A stretch of 64,000 nucleotides of DNA from Idiomarina ramblicola (GCF_003987255.1 NZ_PIQC01000001.1:558001-622000), one strand, 5' to 3'; numbered from the stretch's first letter, positions 1 through 9,463 are shown. Notes: generated by a model not told the origin, from the sequence alone. Made by a program: numbers and translations.

Positions 1-2
1 TT

Positions 3-389
3 GGCCTGGTAGTCGACGAATATGGAGATATTCAGGGCTTAGTGACTCTGGAAGATATTTTAGAAGAGATTGTCGGCGACTTTACGACCTCTATGGCCCC
101 TGCTCCAAGTGACGCAGTTACTCTGGATAATGACGGCAGCTTTTTAGTTGATGGCTCAGCTAACTTGCGTGAACTCAATAAAGAAATGGACTGGGAATTT
201 CCAATTGACGGACCCAAAACACTGAGTGGCCTTATTATTGAACAGTTTGGTGATATCCCGGATGCCCGCTTATCACTTCGTTTAGGCGGATACCCGGTGG
301 AACTTGTCGAAATTGGCGACACCATGATCAAACAAGTCCGAGTACTACCTAACCTATACCAGCGGCCAACCAGTCAATCCAATGACTAA
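3..389 (+). CDS. CorB/HlyC-type CBS and CorC_HlyC domain protein, C-terminal part
   Basis: The reading frame is already open at the left edge, so the N-terminus lies outside the window. The visible part starts inside the second CBS domain, in the stretch Val-Val-Asp-Glu-Tyr-Gly followed by Thr-Leu-Glu-Asp-Ile-Leu-Glu-Glu-Ile-Val-Gly. This is the typical end of a CBS pair in the UPF0053/CorB/YfjD family. About 80 residues of CorC_HlyC transporter-associated domain follow, ending near the stop. Family members have an N-terminal DUF21 membrane domain and are linked to Mg2+/Co2+ efflux or resistance; that part cannot be seen here. The last 4 bases overlap the end of the convergent lipoprotein gene. 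Confidence 0.85.
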   Translation, partial: GLVVDEYGDIQGLVTLEDILEEIVGDFTTSMAPAPSDAVTLDNDGSFLVDGSANLRELNKEMDWEFPIDGPKTLSGLIIEQFGDIPDARLSLRLGGYPVELVEIGDTMIKQVRVLPNLYQRPTSQSND

Positions 390-1024
390 CCAAAAAATAA
401 ACGCCACAGCCAACCGTGTTTTAAATCTTCTTCGCACTTATTAAGCTGTGCGGCATAAGTCATCGAGCGACTTTTAACAACTCGGGATACTTTTACCAGC
501 CAAGGCTTCTTTAAATAAGACTTGCGCTGGTAGCCTCCCCAGCCCTCATGATAATTAAGGTATTGTCCGTAGGCATCCCACTTCGATACCCCATTAATTT
601 TATAAGTTTTTGAAATAAACCAACCCATAAAGTCTATCGCGTCTTCAAAGTCATCACGGCTGGCCCAGCCATTACCGGTTTCGCGTTGATAGTCTTCCCA
701 GGTCATTGTCTTGGCTTGCGAATAACCGTAGGCAGAGCTCACTCTTCCCCACGGAATAAAACCTAATAAATAGTCTCTAGGTGGTAAGGCATTATGCTTA
801 AATGAGCTTTCCTGGTACATCATAGCCATGGGTACGTGAATAGGAACTCCCCAGCGATCCCGAGCATCGGCTGCAGCATGATACCAATCTCGATGTTCCT
901 CAAAAATATGACAGACATTTTCAGGGTTGGCTGGCGGCGGCGTCGCACAGCCTGTTAACGTCGCTAACACGAAGGCGCTGACCAATACTTTAGGCTGGGT
1001 AAGGAGAAAAAGTTTTATTGCCAT
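386..1024 (-). CDS. Lytic-transglycosylase-like (SLT) outer-membrane lipoprotein
   Basis: This is a 212-residue protein with a lipoprotein signal peptide: a hydrophobic N-terminus ends in a Leu-Thr-Gly-Cys lipobox with Cys near residue 26. The mature part contains Met-Tyr-Gln-Glu-Ser-Ser-Phe, which fits the catalytic-Glu motif of the SLT/goose-lysozyme fold. It also has a Tyr-Gly-Tyr-Ser-Gln-Ala motif and a Tyr-Leu-Asn-Tyr-His-Glu-Gly motif of the kind seen in small family members. The expected role is cleavage of peptidoglycan glycan strands from the outer-membrane side. It is shorter than the Mlt enzymes of E. coli and I cannot assign it to one of them. It overlaps the upstream convergent gene by 4 bases. 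Confidence 0.75.
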   Translation of the reverse strand: MAIKLFLLTQPKVLVSAFVLATLTGCATPPPANPENVCHIFEEHRDWYHAAADARDRWGVPIHVPMAMMYQESSFKHNALPPRDYLLGFIPWGRVSSAYGYSQAKTMTWEDYQRETGNGWASRDDFEDAIDFMGWFISKTYKINGVSKWDAYGQYLNYHEGWGGYQRKSYLKKPWLVKVSRVVKSRSMTYAAQLNKCEEDLKHGWLWRLFFG

Positions 1025-1114
1025 TGAACTTTATTCACTCAGTTAACTCTCAGTAATTGAACACAAGCTGTTGCTGAGAAATGCATTCATGTTCATCCCC
1101 TGAACGTTTTATTT

Positions 1115-1143
1115 AACGCAGTCCTAATGGGCTGCGTTTTTTT
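1115..1143 (+). terminator. Strong plus-strand intrinsic terminator between two minus-strand genes
   Basis: Bases 1115-1124 pair with 1129-1138 to give a 10-bp stem with a TAAT tetraloop, followed by a run of T. One pair is U-G when read on the plus strand and becomes an A-C mismatch on the minus strand. The T run also lies only on the plus-strand side, so this terminator is built for plus-strand RNA. Both flanking genes are on the minus strand. The nearest plus-strand gene ends about 725 bp upstream. Confidence 0.75.
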
Positions 1144-1146
1144 ATG

Positions 1147-2760
1147 TCAGTCAGATGCCTGACCCGTTCTCGCCGCTTGTTTGAAATAATTTGCCAGGAA
1201 AGTGTCGAAATCAACGTTGTTATCCTGTAAATAACGATCGTCAAAAGCCCGCTCTGATTGCAGAGCCCATTTGGCAAAGTCTTGCGGCTCATAGTAGCTG
1301 AGCTGCTGATTATTTAATTGGTCACGGTATTGTTTAGCTAGCTGCATACCTAAACTACTATTATCCCGATTTTCTTCTTTGAGCAAGCCTAAAATTTGAC
1401 CCGACAAAGTTCTTTCAGGATTCAGTACCCACTCATATAAATCAGCTAAGTGATTTTGGTAACTTTTATCACCCGAGCTCTCATCTAAAACTTTCGCAAG
1501 CGGTGTGAAGTCTGCAAATAACTCCTCCAGCCAGTCTGCCATTAACCGTTCATTGCCATTTTGCTGCAAGCTTAAACGGGGATCACGTCCTTGCATAACC
1601 ACTTTAGTAAAGTTTTTATCTGCCTGTTGCTGCTGCTCCCAGCTCATCTTGTCGCTTGGTTGCAGCAAACAATACAACAACATGAGGTCAAGGAAATGCA
1701 TCTGCTGCGCAGTAATGCCAACATCGCTAAAGGGATTCACATCCAGCGCTCGAATTTCAACATACTCTACCCCGCCCCGCTCTAGTGCCTGGCTTGGTGT
1801 TTCCCCATCACGTGCGGTTTGTTTTGGCCGAATGGGTGAATAAAATTCATTTTCTATCTGGAGGATATTATCGTTAAGCTGACGATAATCGTCGCCTATT
1901 TTTACACCAATTTTCGAAAACTGCTGAGACGGTGTGGTAATCGCCCGGCGCAATCCTGAAACATATTCCTGCAATGAATTGTAAGTTATCTTAAGTGTTG
2001 CCTGCTCTTTGTTGGTATAACCTAAGTCACTCATGCGCAGCGAAGTGCCATAAGGCAAATAAACGGTTCCTTTACCAACGGTATCAAAGTCCCATTTCTG
2101 CAAGATTTCTTCATTATTGGTCTGACTAAAGAAAGATTTGCATAAGGCCGGCGACGCCCCGAACAGATACGGAATAACCCAAGCAATACGTTTAAAATTG
2201 CGAATTAGGCCAAAGTAGCGTTCTGTGCGGAAATCCTGTTTGTCGCTAACGCCTTCAGCCTCAGACAATTCTTCCCACATCTCTTCAGAGACAGAAAAAT
2301 TATAATGGACTCCGGCAATCACCTGCATCGTGGCGCCATAACGATAGGTTAAGCCTCGACGATAAAGACTTTTCATTCGTCCGGAATGTGAGTCACCATA
2401 TTTAGCAATACGGATGTCATTATCAGAACCGATATAACAAGGCATGCTCATTGGCCACAGTAGCTCATCGCCAATGGCTCTATAAGTTACCCGATGAATA
2501 TCACGAAGCTGTTCCAGCGTGGTTTCAATATCGGTTGAAACCGGCGTGATAAACTCAAGCAGGTTCTCTGAATAATCGGTTGTAATAGTTGGGTGAGTCA
2601 GAGTTTTACCCAGCTCCTGCGGGTGGTCGCCAGGTGCCAGCGTTCCATTCTCTTTTATGCGCAAAGCTTCACGTTCAATACCACGTTGAATGCCCTGCCA
2701 AACTGCCGTTTTCCCCGATTGCTTAAGCTTTTCGATTACTGCTTGAAATGTTGCTTGCAA
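1147..2760 (-). CDS. gshA: Glutamate-cysteine ligase (gamma-glutamylcysteine synthetase)
   Basis: This enzyme joins glutamate and cysteine with ATP, the first and rate-limiting step of glutathione synthesis in the cytoplasm. The 537-residue protein is close in length to E. coli GshA (518). It aligns over its whole length from memory: Arg-Gly-Ile-Glu-Arg-Glu-Ala-Leu-Arg near residue 28, Thr-Asp-Tyr-Ser-Glu-Asn-Leu-Leu-Glu near 62, a Gly-Val-His-Tyr-Asn-Phe-Ser motif near 150, and a Val-Glu-Tyr-Val-Glu-Ile-Arg-Ala-Leu-Asp-Val-Asn-Pro motif near 330. It is divergent from the hybrid kinase gene, with 168 bp between them. The glutathione-dependent formaldehyde pathway at 48.6-50.6 kb uses its end product. 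Confidence 0.95.
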   Translation of the reverse strand: MQATFQAVIEKLKQSGKTAVWQGIQRGIEREALRIKENGTLAPGDHPQELGKTLTHPTITTDYSENLLEFITPVSTDIETTLEQLRDIHRVTYRAIGDELLWPMSMPCYIGSDNDIRIAKYGDSHSGRMKSLYRRGLTYRYGATMQVIAGVHYNFSVSEEMWEELSEAEGVSDKQDFRTERYFGLIRNFKRIAWVIPYLFGASPALCKSFFSQTNNEEILQKWDFDTVGKGTVYLPYGTSLRMSDLGYTNKEQATLKITYNSLQEYVSGLRRAITTPSQQFSKIGVKIGDDYRQLNDNILQIENEFYSPIRPKQTARDGETPSQALERGGVEYVEIRALDVNPFSDVGITAQQMHFLDLMLLYCLLQPSDKMSWEQQQQADKNFTKVVMQGRDPRLSLQQNGNERLMADWLEELFADFTPLAKVLDESSGDKSYQNHLADLYEWVLNPERTLSGQILGLLKEENRDNSSLGMQLAKQYRDQLNNQQLSYYEPQDFAKWALQSERAFDDRYLQDNNVDFDTFLANYFKQAARTGQASD

Positions 2761-2928
2761 AAGACAACTCCATTCACTGAGACGGATAGTTTTCTGCCGA
2801 TCAGCTTACTGGTAATTCGCTCAAAGGTCTATGTTTGTTACTGTTAATTTACGCACATAACTTGGCGATTCAGGCTCAACGTGGCAGACTACATGCCGTT
2901 TATATAACCACTCGGTTACGGACTAACC

Positions 2929-5529
2929 ATGAATTCATTCTGGACCTTTTTACAGCTCATTTTCGTTATTCTCCAAGTAACCAGTCTGGCGTTATACGCA
3001 TTGCTGCCAGCTCCCTGGAGTGACACAGCGTTAGTTGCGATGATTCTGTTCAGTTTGATCATTGGCGTTGTTATTTGGTGGTGGTCCCGTCGTAATGCCT
3101 TAACCGCTCCTTTTCGTCAGCCTTTTTTATCATCTGATTCTCTGCAGCTATTTGAGCAAGTCTTTAATGACCTGCCAACCCGTGTTTATTGGCGCGACCC
3201 TCAGCTCAACTTACTAGGCGGAAACCGGGCTTTTGCCAACGACTTTGGTATTGCACCTGAAGATCTGGCAGGTAAATCAGACGCCGAAGTCGAATCGCTG
3301 GCTAGCAATGAGGTTTTACTGGAACGAGATAAAAGAACCTTTAGCCAGAAATCCCCTTCTGTCAACGCAGAAATAGAATTAAAGGTTAATAGTAAAAGCC
3401 AATGGGTGGAGCATTCCAGCGTTCCGCTTTACGACGACGATCACAATATTATCGGTATTCTTGGCAGTTACTACGATATATCTGGAATTAAGTCGGTTGC
3501 AGAAGAAATGGAAAAAGCCAAAGAAACGGCTGAGCGTGCAAACCAGTCGAAAGGGGAATTTTTGGCTAATATGAGTCATGAAATTCGCACGCCAATTAAC
3601 GCCATTGTGGGCATGGCTAATCTGTGCCTGAAAACCGAGCTTAGCCAAAAGCAAAAACGCTATATCAAAGTTATTGACTCATCTTCCCAGGCTTTACTCG
3701 GCGTTATCAATGACATTCTCGATTTCTCAAAAATTGATGCCGGTAAATTGACCGTAGAGCGTATTCCTTTCGACTTGCAGGACGTATTAACCTCATTAGC
3801 TGATATGTTCGCTTACCGAGCTTACGATAAGGACCTCGAGTTCATTATTAACTTGCCGGCAAATATCCCGACTCGTTTAATCGGTGACCCACTGCGGTTA
3901 AATCAAGTTCTGGTTAACTTGATTAGTAACGCTATTAAGTTTACTGAAGATGGTGAAATCAACGTAGCGGTTAACTTGCTCGACAGCTCTCAGGACAGTG
4001 TTTTATTGCGCATCTCGGTGACCGACACCGGCATAGGAATGGATGAAGAACAACGAGCTAACCTCTTTAAAGCCTTTACCCAGGCTGATACTTCTACAAC
4101 CCGGAAATATGGCGGTACCGGGCTCGGCTTAGCTATCTCCCGTCGCCTTATCTTACTCATGGGCGGTGATATCGGCGTAACCAGTGCGTCTGGTCAGGGC
4201 TCCACTTTCTACATTGAAGTTGAGCTGCCTCTGCAAACTGAGCAGGACAACAGTCACCATCAGTACCTTCTGAAAAAGTTGACAGGTGTTCGCATTCTCG
4301 CCATTGATGACAATTTAAGTACTCGGGAAATGCTCTACGAAATGCTGCGCAGTTACCAGGTTGACGTCAAAGTTTGTCGTACAGCAGAGCAAGCGCTTCA
4401 GGTCTTTCAGCAATCTGTCGAAGAAAGTTCCCCATACCAGTTGGTTTTGGTCGATTGGCGTCTACCCGGCATGGACGGCCTGGAGTTTTGCCAAAAGATT
4501 ACCGAGCGCTATGACGATGACACTCGTCCTAAACTTACTCTGGCAACGGGTTATTATGCTGAAGAGTTATCAGAAAAAGCAAAACAAGCGGGCGTCAATG
4601 ACATCATTTCAAAACCCTTTACCGCGTCAACCTTAGGTAGAAGCCTGACCTCGACGTTATTTCAACGTGAACTCCCCGATGCGAACGATGCCGACAGTGG
4701 TGATGGCATCCCGGAAAGTATTCTGCGAGCACCTATTTTAGTGGTAGAGGACAATGAGATTAACCAACAAGTCGCCAGGGAAATCCTCTCAAGTCATAAG
4801 TTTAAAGTAGATATAGTAGAAAACGGGCAGTTAGCAGTAGAAGCCGTTCATAACAAAAATTACTCGCTGGTATTAATGGATATTCAAATGCCGGTCATGG
4901 ACGGGCTGAAAGCGGCACAAACAATCCGCGCCGACTTCAATTACCAACAGCTTCCTATTCTGGCAATGACGGCCAATGCAATGAGTGGTGATGAAGAGCG
5001 TTCACTTGCCGCAGGTATGCAAGGGCATATTGCCAAGCCAATTGATGAACAACAACTGATTAAAGCCATTATTAAATGGGCGGTCCCGGGTGACTACACC
5101 AATAACCAACAACCAGAAACATTACCAGACCCCACGCCGGAAGAGGTTACTAAACCGCCGGTTCGCATCCCACAAGTGAAAGGTATTGAGTTTGAAGCGG
5201 CGTTGAAACGCTTACAGTATAATGTTGAGCTTTATCTCAAGTTAGTAGAACAGTTGTATGAAACCTATCAGGGCAGCGCGACAAAGGTTTCTGACTTTAT
5301 TACCCGCGGTCAGCATGAAAGTGCCCGTCGCTATTTTCACTCCCTAAAAGGAGCAGCCGCAAACCTCGGTTTTACTCAGTTGCAAAACAAAGCGGCTGAT
5401 CTTGAGCAATTTATGGCAGATGGAAATATTGATAAGGTCGCAGACCAAATTACTGAACTGGAAAAACGTTTACGTTATGCTCATCAGGCGGCTGTCGACC
5501 TAGAAGCTATTCAGCAACATCAGTCTTAA
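2929..5529 (+). CDS. Hybrid sensor histidine kinase (PAS-HisKA-HATPase-REC-REC-Hpt)
   Basis: An 866-residue membrane kinase that holds a complete phosphorelay in one chain. Two hydrophobic segments lie within the first 55 residues, with a Trp-rich end and Arg-Arg after the second. A PAS domain covers roughly 70-190. HisKA carries the phospho-accepting His217 in Met-Ser-His-Glu-Ile-Arg-Thr-Pro. The ATPase has an Asn box (Asn-Leu-Ile-Ser-Asn-Ala), Asp-Thr-Gly-Ile-Gly and Gly-Gly-Thr-Gly-Leu-Gly-Leu. Two receiver domains carry Asp509 and Asp651, and the C-terminal Hpt carries His804 in His-Ser-Leu-Lys-Gly. The layout resembles BarA-type kinases, but with two receivers. No dedicated response regulator lies beside it, so its output partner is unknown. 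A small membrane protein gene follows within 10 bp. Confidence 0.92.
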   Translation: MNSFWTFLQLIFVILQVTSLALYALLPAPWSDTALVAMILFSLIIGVVIWWWSRRNALTAPFRQPFLSSDSLQLFEQVFNDLPTRVYWRDPQLNLLGGNRAFANDFGIAPEDLAGKSDAEVESLASNEVLLERDKRTFSQKSPSVNAEIELKVNSKSQWVEHSSVPLYDDDHNIIGILGSYYDISGIKSVAEEMEKAKETAERANQSKGEFLANMSHEIRTPINAIVGMANLCLKTELSQKQKRYIKVIDSSSQALLGVINDILDFSKIDAGKLTVERIPFDLQDVLTSLADMFAYRAYDKDLEFIINLPANIPTRLIGDPLRLNQVLVNLISNAIKFTEDGEINVAVNLLDSSQDSVLLRISVTDTGIGMDEEQRANLFKAFTQADTSTTRKYGGTGLGLAISRRLILLMGGDIGVTSASGQGSTFYIEVELPLQTEQDNSHHQYLLKKLTGVRILAIDDNLSTREMLYEMLRSYQVDVKVCRTAEQALQVFQQSVEESSPYQLVLVDWRLPGMDGLEFCQKITERYDDDTRPKLTLATGYYAEELSEKAKQAGVNDIISKPFTASTLGRSLTSTLFQRELPDANDADSGDGIPESILRAPILVVEDNEINQQVAREILSSHKFKVDIVENGQLAVEAVHNKNYSLVLMDIQMPVMDGLKAAQTIRADFNYQQLPILAMTANAMSGDEERSLAAGMQGHIAKPIDEQQLIKAIIKWAVPGDYTNNQQPETLPDPTPEEVTKPPVRIPQVKGIEFEAALKRLQYNVELYLKLVEQLYETYQGSATKVSDFITRGQHESARRYFHSLKGAAANLGFTQLQNKAADLEQFMADGNIDKVADQITELEKRLRYAHQAAVDLEAIQQHQS

Positions 5530-5538
5530 GGAATTGCT

Positions 5539-5712
5539 ATGACCCGATACTTTTTTATTATTCCGTTACTACTCAGTCTGATTTGGTTGCTGTATTTGCG
5601 CGCTAATGGCTGGAGTATTAAACAAGGTTACAAAGGCTTTGTGTATATTGCGGTGATAAGCGCTGTCATCGCCGCTTTTTACACGGCGATGATGTTTCTG
5701 ACCGGACGTTAA
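5539..5712 (+). CDS. Small membrane protein, 57 residues, unknown function
   Basis: A short reading frame starts at ATG 5539, nine bases after the stop of the hybrid kinase, with an AAGGA ribosome-binding site at a good distance. The product is almost entirely two hydrophobic segments (about residues 4-19 and 34-52) joined by a polar loop with Asn-Gly-Trp and Lys-Gln-Gly-Tyr-Lys. It ends in Thr-Gly-Arg. The spacing suggests co-transcription and translational coupling with the kinase. Its stop overlaps the end of the convergent oadB by 4 bases. I do not recognise a family; it could be an accessory to the kinase or an unrelated small membrane protein. Confidence 0.6.
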   Translation: MTRYFFIIPLLLSLIWLLYLRANGWSIKQGYKGFVYIAVISAVIAAFYTAMMFLTGR

Positions 5713-6836
5713 ACCAATGCCAGTAAAACGCCCGCTGCAACGGCTGAGCCTAAGACTCCGGCCACGTTAGGTCCCATAGCATGCATCAGCAGGAAGTTTT
5801 GCTGATTAGCCTGTAAACCAACTTTATTGACTACCCGGGCCGCCATAGGCACAGCTGAAACCCCGGCAGCGCCAATCAATGGATTAATTGGATCTTTACT
5901 GAACTTACCCATCAACTTCGCCATTAAAATACCACTGGCAGTACCAATGGAAAATGCCACTGCACCTAATACCAGAATACCTAACGTCTGGAAGCTGAGA
6001 AATTGCTCCGCCTGCAGTTTAGAGCCAACGGCCAAACCGAGGAAGATGGTCACAATGTTAATCAGCTCGTTCTGGGTCGTTTTTGTTAAGCGTTCAACCA
6101 CACCGGATTCACGCATTAAATTACCCAGGCAGAACATACCAACCAAAGGCGTTGCTGAAGGTAAAAACAGCAAAGTTAAGCCCATGGCTATCAGCGGAAA
6201 GAAAAGTTTCTCACGGCGAGCCACCGGACGTAGCTGCTCCATTTTAATCTCTCGCTCAGCCTGAGTGGTTAGCAGCTTCATTATTGGCGGCTGAATAATA
6301 GGTACCAACGCCATATAAGAATACGCCGCTACAGCAATTGCGCCCAATAAATCAGGTGCCAGCTTTGAGGCCAGGAAAATAGCAGTGGGTCCGTCAGCCC
6401 CGCCAATGATTGAAATTGCCGCAGCATCGGACATAGAAAACTCGATGCCCGGTATGCCGTTCAGAGCAATAGCACCAAACAAGGTTGCAAAGATACCGAA
6501 CTGAGCAGCGCCACCCAAAAACAACATTTTCGGGTTTGCTAATAAAGGCCCGAAATCGGTTAGTGCCCCAACCCCCATAAAAATGAGCAGTGGGAACACA
6601 CCAGTATCAATACCAACGCTGTATACGTAGTAAAGAACCCCACCAGGCTCGGTAAAGCCGCCTAATGGAATATTGGCCAGTATTGCGCCAAAGCCAATAG
6701 GTAATAGTAATAAAGGTTCAAATTTCTTTGAAATTGCCAAATACAATAACAGCCCGCCAACAATAATCATGCTGAACTGGCCAAATGTCATCGCGGCAAT
6801 GCCGGTGGTTTCCCATAAGGTCTGCAACTTATCCAT
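5709..6836 (-). CDS. oadB: Oxaloacetate decarboxylase, beta (Na+-pump) subunit
   Basis: This is the membrane subunit that decarboxylates carboxybiotin and couples the energy to Na+ export. The 375-residue polytopic protein contains the conserved Gly-Gly-Ala-Asp-Gly-Pro-Thr segment. Its Asp148 corresponds to the Asp essential for Na+ binding in Klebsiella OadB (Asp203 there). A second conserved polar segment, [17 protein letters not shown], lies near the C-terminus. Klebsiella OadB is longer, so this is a shorter form of the family. It is the third gene of an oadG-oadA-oadB unit, one base downstream of oadA. Confidence 0.93.
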   Translation of the reverse strand: MDKLQTLWETTGIAAMTFGQFSMIIVGGLLLYLAISKKFEPLLLLPIGFGAILANIPLGGFTEPGGVLYYVYSVGIDTGVFPLLIFMGVGALTDFGPLLANPKMLFLGGAAQFGIFATLFGAIALNGIPGIEFSMSDAAAISIIGGADGPTAIFLASKLAPDLLGAIAVAAYSYMALVPIIQPPIMKLLTTQAEREIKMEQLRPVARREKLFFPLIAMGLTLLFLPSATPLVGMFCLGNLMRESGVVERLTKTTQNELINIVTIFLGLAVGSKLQAEQFLSFQTLGILVLGAVAFSIGTASGILMAKLMGKFSKDPINPLIGAAGVSAVPMAARVVNKVGLQANQQNFLLMHAMGPNVAGVLGSAVAAGVLLALV

Positions 6837-6837
6837 A

Positions 6838-8634
6838 TTAGCCTACCGTCACCAAAGCATCACCGACGGTCACCGCGTCACCTTCTTTTACATGAAGAGT
6901 CTGAACTTTGCCGTCTTTTTCCGCTTTAATATCGGTTTCCATCTTCATCGCTTCCAATACCAATACGACGTCACCAGCTTTAACCGTTGTCCCTTCTTTG
7001 GCGACAACCTTAAAAATATTGCCAGCCAGCGGCGCTTTAATGGTTTCACCACCACTAGAGTTTTCCTCACCGGATGAGTCTGGCTGCGTTTCAGCTGACG
7101 ATGCCGGCTTCACGGAATCTAACTGACCGGTAGATCCTACTTTGACGTTATAGCGTTTGCCGTCTACTTCAACGTCGTACTGCTCGACACCGCCCGTTGT
7201 AGCAGGAGCTTCTTTCTCTTTGCTATGAGCTTTTTCTTCGGAATCTTCACTCGGCACAGGTTCAAAAGCATCTGGGTTATCGCGATTTTTCAAAAATTTC
7301 AAACCAATTTGCGGGAACAGTGCATAAGTCAGAACGTCATCCACAACGTCATCAGCAAGACGAATATCTTCATCAGTTGCTTTATCTTTAAGCTCTTTCG
7401 TTAGTGCATCCAATTCATTGTCCAGCAAATCTGCCGGACGACAGGTAATAGCTTCCTCACCATCCAGAACTCGTTTCTGCAGATCTTTATTCACCTCGGC
7501 TGCAGTCGCGCCGTATTCACCCTTCAAAACGGCCGCTGTCTCTTTAGAAATATTGGAATAACGTTCACCGCTCAATACGTTTAGAACCGCCTGAGTCCCT
7601 ACTATCTGAGATGTTGGTGTCACCAGGGGAATAAAGCCAAGGTCTTCGCGTACTTTGGGAATTTCTTCCAGTACTTCATCAAATTTATCCAAAGCGCCCT
7701 GCTCTTTCAGCTGGCCTTCCATGTTGGTCAACATGCCGCCCGGAACCTGAGCCAGAAGAATGCGCGCATCAACACCTTTTAAAGAGCCTTCGAATTTCGC
7801 ATACTTTTTACGAACTTCACGGAAATAAGTGGCCACTTCAGCCAGATCAGGCAGAGACAAGCCAGTATCCCGGTCCGTATTCTCTGTCATTGCAACCAAA
7901 GTTTCTGTCGGTGAATGACCATAAGTCATGCTCATTGACGAAATCGCTGTATCCAGCATATCAATGCCGGCATCGATTGCTTTTTGATAGGTTGCCACAC
8001 TTAAGCCGGTCGTAGCATGACACTGCATAGCAATCGGCAAATCGGTGTTTTTCTTCAACGCACTAACCAGTTCATAGGCGTCGTTAGGTCTTAATAAACC
8101 GGCCATGTCTTTAATGAACAACGAGTCGCAGCCTAAATCTTCCAGTTCCTGTGCCATTGCTACCCATTTATCCAGAGTGTGAACCGGACTGACGGTATAA
8201 GCCAGTGTTCCCTGCGCATGGCCGTCTACATCTTTTGCTGCTTTAATAGCTGTTTTTAAGTTACGAACATCGTTCATGGCATCAAAAATACGAAAAACAT
8301 CAACGCCATTTTCTTTGGCTCGTTCAATAAAGCGCTTTACAACATCATCCGCATAATGGCGATAACCCAGCAGATTTTGGCCTCTGAGTAACATTTGCTG
8401 ACGCGTGTTAGGCATCGCTTTTTTCAGCTCACGAATACGCTCCCATGGGTCTTCACCCAAATAACGAATACAAGAATCAAAGGTTGCTCCGCCCCAGGAT
8501 TCCATTGACCAATAGCCGATGCTGTCGAGCTTTTCGGCAATAGGTAACATGTCTTCCAGACGCATACGCGTTGCGAGTAGTGACTGATGCGCGTCACGAA
8601 GTACCAACTCTGTCAGTAACAGGGGCTTACTCAT
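6838..8634 (-). CDS. oadA: Oxaloacetate decarboxylase, alpha subunit (carboxyltransferase and biotin carrier)
   Basis: A 598-residue cytoplasmic subunit that transfers the carboxyl group of oxaloacetate to biotin. The N-terminal carboxyltransferase TIM barrel begins with Leu-Arg-Asp-Ala-His-Gln-Ser and includes the metal-site motif Met-Gln-Cys-His-Ala-Thr-Thr-Gly. A conserved carboxylase domain follows to about residue 430. Then comes a linker rich in Glu, Ser and Pro (about 440-520), and a biotinyl domain with the Ala-Met-Lys-Met motif, biotin attached at Lys564. Together with OadB and OadG it would form a Na+ pump, fitting a marine bacterium that uses a sodium gradient. It overlaps the stop of oadG. 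Confidence 0.95.
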   Translation of the reverse strand: MSKPLLLTELVLRDAHQSLLATRMRLEDMLPIAEKLDSIGYWSMESWGGATFDSCIRYLGEDPWERIRELKKAMPNTRQQMLLRGQNLLGYRHYADDVVKRFIERAKENGVDVFRIFDAMNDVRNLKTAIKAAKDVDGHAQGTLAYTVSPVHTLDKWVAMAQELEDLGCDSLFIKDMAGLLRPNDAYELVSALKKNTDLPIAMQCHATTGLSVATYQKAIDAGIDMLDTAISSMSMTYGHSPTETLVAMTENTDRDTGLSLPDLAEVATYFREVRKKYAKFEGSLKGVDARILLAQVPGGMLTNMEGQLKEQGALDKFDEVLEEIPKVREDLGFIPLVTPTSQIVGTQAVLNVLSGERYSNISKETAAVLKGEYGATAAEVNKDLQKRVLDGEEAITCRPADLLDNELDALTKELKDKATDEDIRLADDVVDDVLTYALFPQIGLKFLKNRDNPDAFEPVPSEDSEEKAHSKEKEAPATTGGVEQYDVEVDGKRYNVKVGSTGQLDSVKPASSAETQPDSSGEENSSGGETIKAPLAGNIFKVVAKEGTTVKAGDVVLVLEAMKMETDIKAEKDGKVQTLHVKEGDAVTVGDALVTVG

Positions 8635-8894
8635 TATGATTTCTCCTTGTTATTCGCTGCTTTCGTGCCATTGCGATAGTGATGGATGGCAGCTGAAATG
8701 GCAGCCAGTACCGCAGGAGGTGCTGTATCAGAGCTTTTATCTTCGACTGGAGTGTGACTACTGGCTACAGCCTCAGGTGTTGGGATCAAGCGTTTCATCA
8801 CACCCATGGCAACGACCAGTAGGCAAAGAAAGATAATGACTGCGCCCATACCAACGAGCATGAGTTGCGCAGCTTGATTGAGTAGTTCCGACAC
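8634..8894 (-). CDS. oadG: Oxaloacetate decarboxylase, gamma subunit
   Basis: A small 86-residue protein with one N-terminal membrane segment (about residues 10-32) and a soluble tail. This matches OadG, which anchors the alpha subunit to the beta subunit. In known OadG the C-terminal tail binds alpha and a Zn2+ ion. Here the tail has an Ile-His-His-Tyr stretch near residue 68 that could serve. It is the first gene of the unit; its stop overlaps the oadA start (8634). The assignment rests on position as much as on sequence, since OadG is poorly conserved. Confidence 0.85.
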   Translation of the reverse strand: MSELLNQAAQLMLVGMGAVIIFLCLLVVAMGVMKRLIPTPEAVASSHTPVEDKSSDTAPPAVLAAISAAIHHYRNGTKAANNKEKS

Positions 8895-9049
8895 GAAACA
8901 CTCCTGATTGGTTGCTAAGGTATTGTTATAAAATTATTAAATACTATGGTAGCAAGTCATGCAAGGAGATACAGCAGTAAATAATGGGTATTCAGAGATT
9001 AAATGCGATTAAAAATTAGACTAGAAGGGAAAGTAAAGATTTAGAAGAA

Positions 9050-9126
9050 TGGCGCGCTCGGGAGGACTCGAACCTCCAACCGCCTGGTTCGTAGCCAGGT
9101 ACTCTATCCAGTTGAGCTACGAGCGC
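9050..9126 (-). tRNA. tRNA-Arg (anticodon ACG)
   Basis: A 77-base cloverleaf on the minus strand with CCA encoded at its 3' end (9050-9052). The acceptor GCGCTCG pairs with CGAGCGC. The anticodon stem CCTGG/CCAGG encloses the loop CTACGAA, giving ACG (inosine-modified, reading CGU/CGC/CGA). It is the distal member of a Ser-Arg-Arg tRNA operon and differs from its neighbour in a few D-arm and T-arm bases. Confidence 0.95.
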
Positions 9127-9147
9127 GTATTCAGATTAGTAACAATG

Positions 9148-9224
9148 TGGCGCGCTCGGGAGGATTCGAACCTCCGACCGCCTGGTTCGTAGCCAGGTAC
9201 TCTATCCAGCTGAGCTACGAGCGC
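9148..9224 (-). tRNA. tRNA-Arg (anticodon ACG), second copy
   Basis: A 77-base cloverleaf, nearly identical to the copy 21 bp away, with encoded CCA and the same anticodon loop CTACGAA. Tandem Arg(ACG) genes beside tRNA-Ser(GCT), csrA and alaS match the E. coli serV-argVYZQ arrangement. Confidence 0.95.
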
Positions 9225-9245
9225 GTATTGTTACTATAAAACGAC

Positions 9246-9338
9246 TGGCGGAGAGGGAGGGATTCGAACCCTCGATAGGGCTACAAACCCTATACTCCCT
9301 TAGCAGGGGAGCGCCTTCAGCCACTCGGCCACCTCTCC
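9246..9338 (-). tRNA. tRNA-Ser (anticodon GCT)
   Basis: A 93-base class II tRNA with a long variable arm. The acceptor GGAGAGG pairs with CCTCTCC, CCA is encoded at 9246-9248, and the anticodon loop CTGCTAA gives GCT (reads AGC/AGU). It is the first gene of the tRNA operon, directly downstream of a near-consensus promoter. Confidence 0.95.
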
Positions 9339-9355
9339 AAATCGTTGTGGCGTGA

Positions 9356-9383
9356 ATTCTAGCGATGTTGGCAATAATGTCAA
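9356..9383 (-). promoter_or_regulatory. Promoter of the Ser-Arg-Arg tRNA operon
   Basis: On the minus strand, TTGACA (9378-9383) is followed after 16 bases by TAGAAT (9356-9361). This is a strong sigma-70 promoter 17 bp upstream of tRNA-Ser. Confidence 0.8.
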
Positions 9384-9463
9384 TCGCTTTTTTAAAAACT
9401 CGGGTCTAAGTGTGGGATAATTGACCATCTCGCGTGAATTTTCTGCAAAATGGGCAAAAACAT

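Noticed and set aside
5827-6264. 145-codon plus-strand reading frame inside oadB
   Set aside because: It is antisense to conserved membrane segments of oadB, and its product has no plausible start site or composition.
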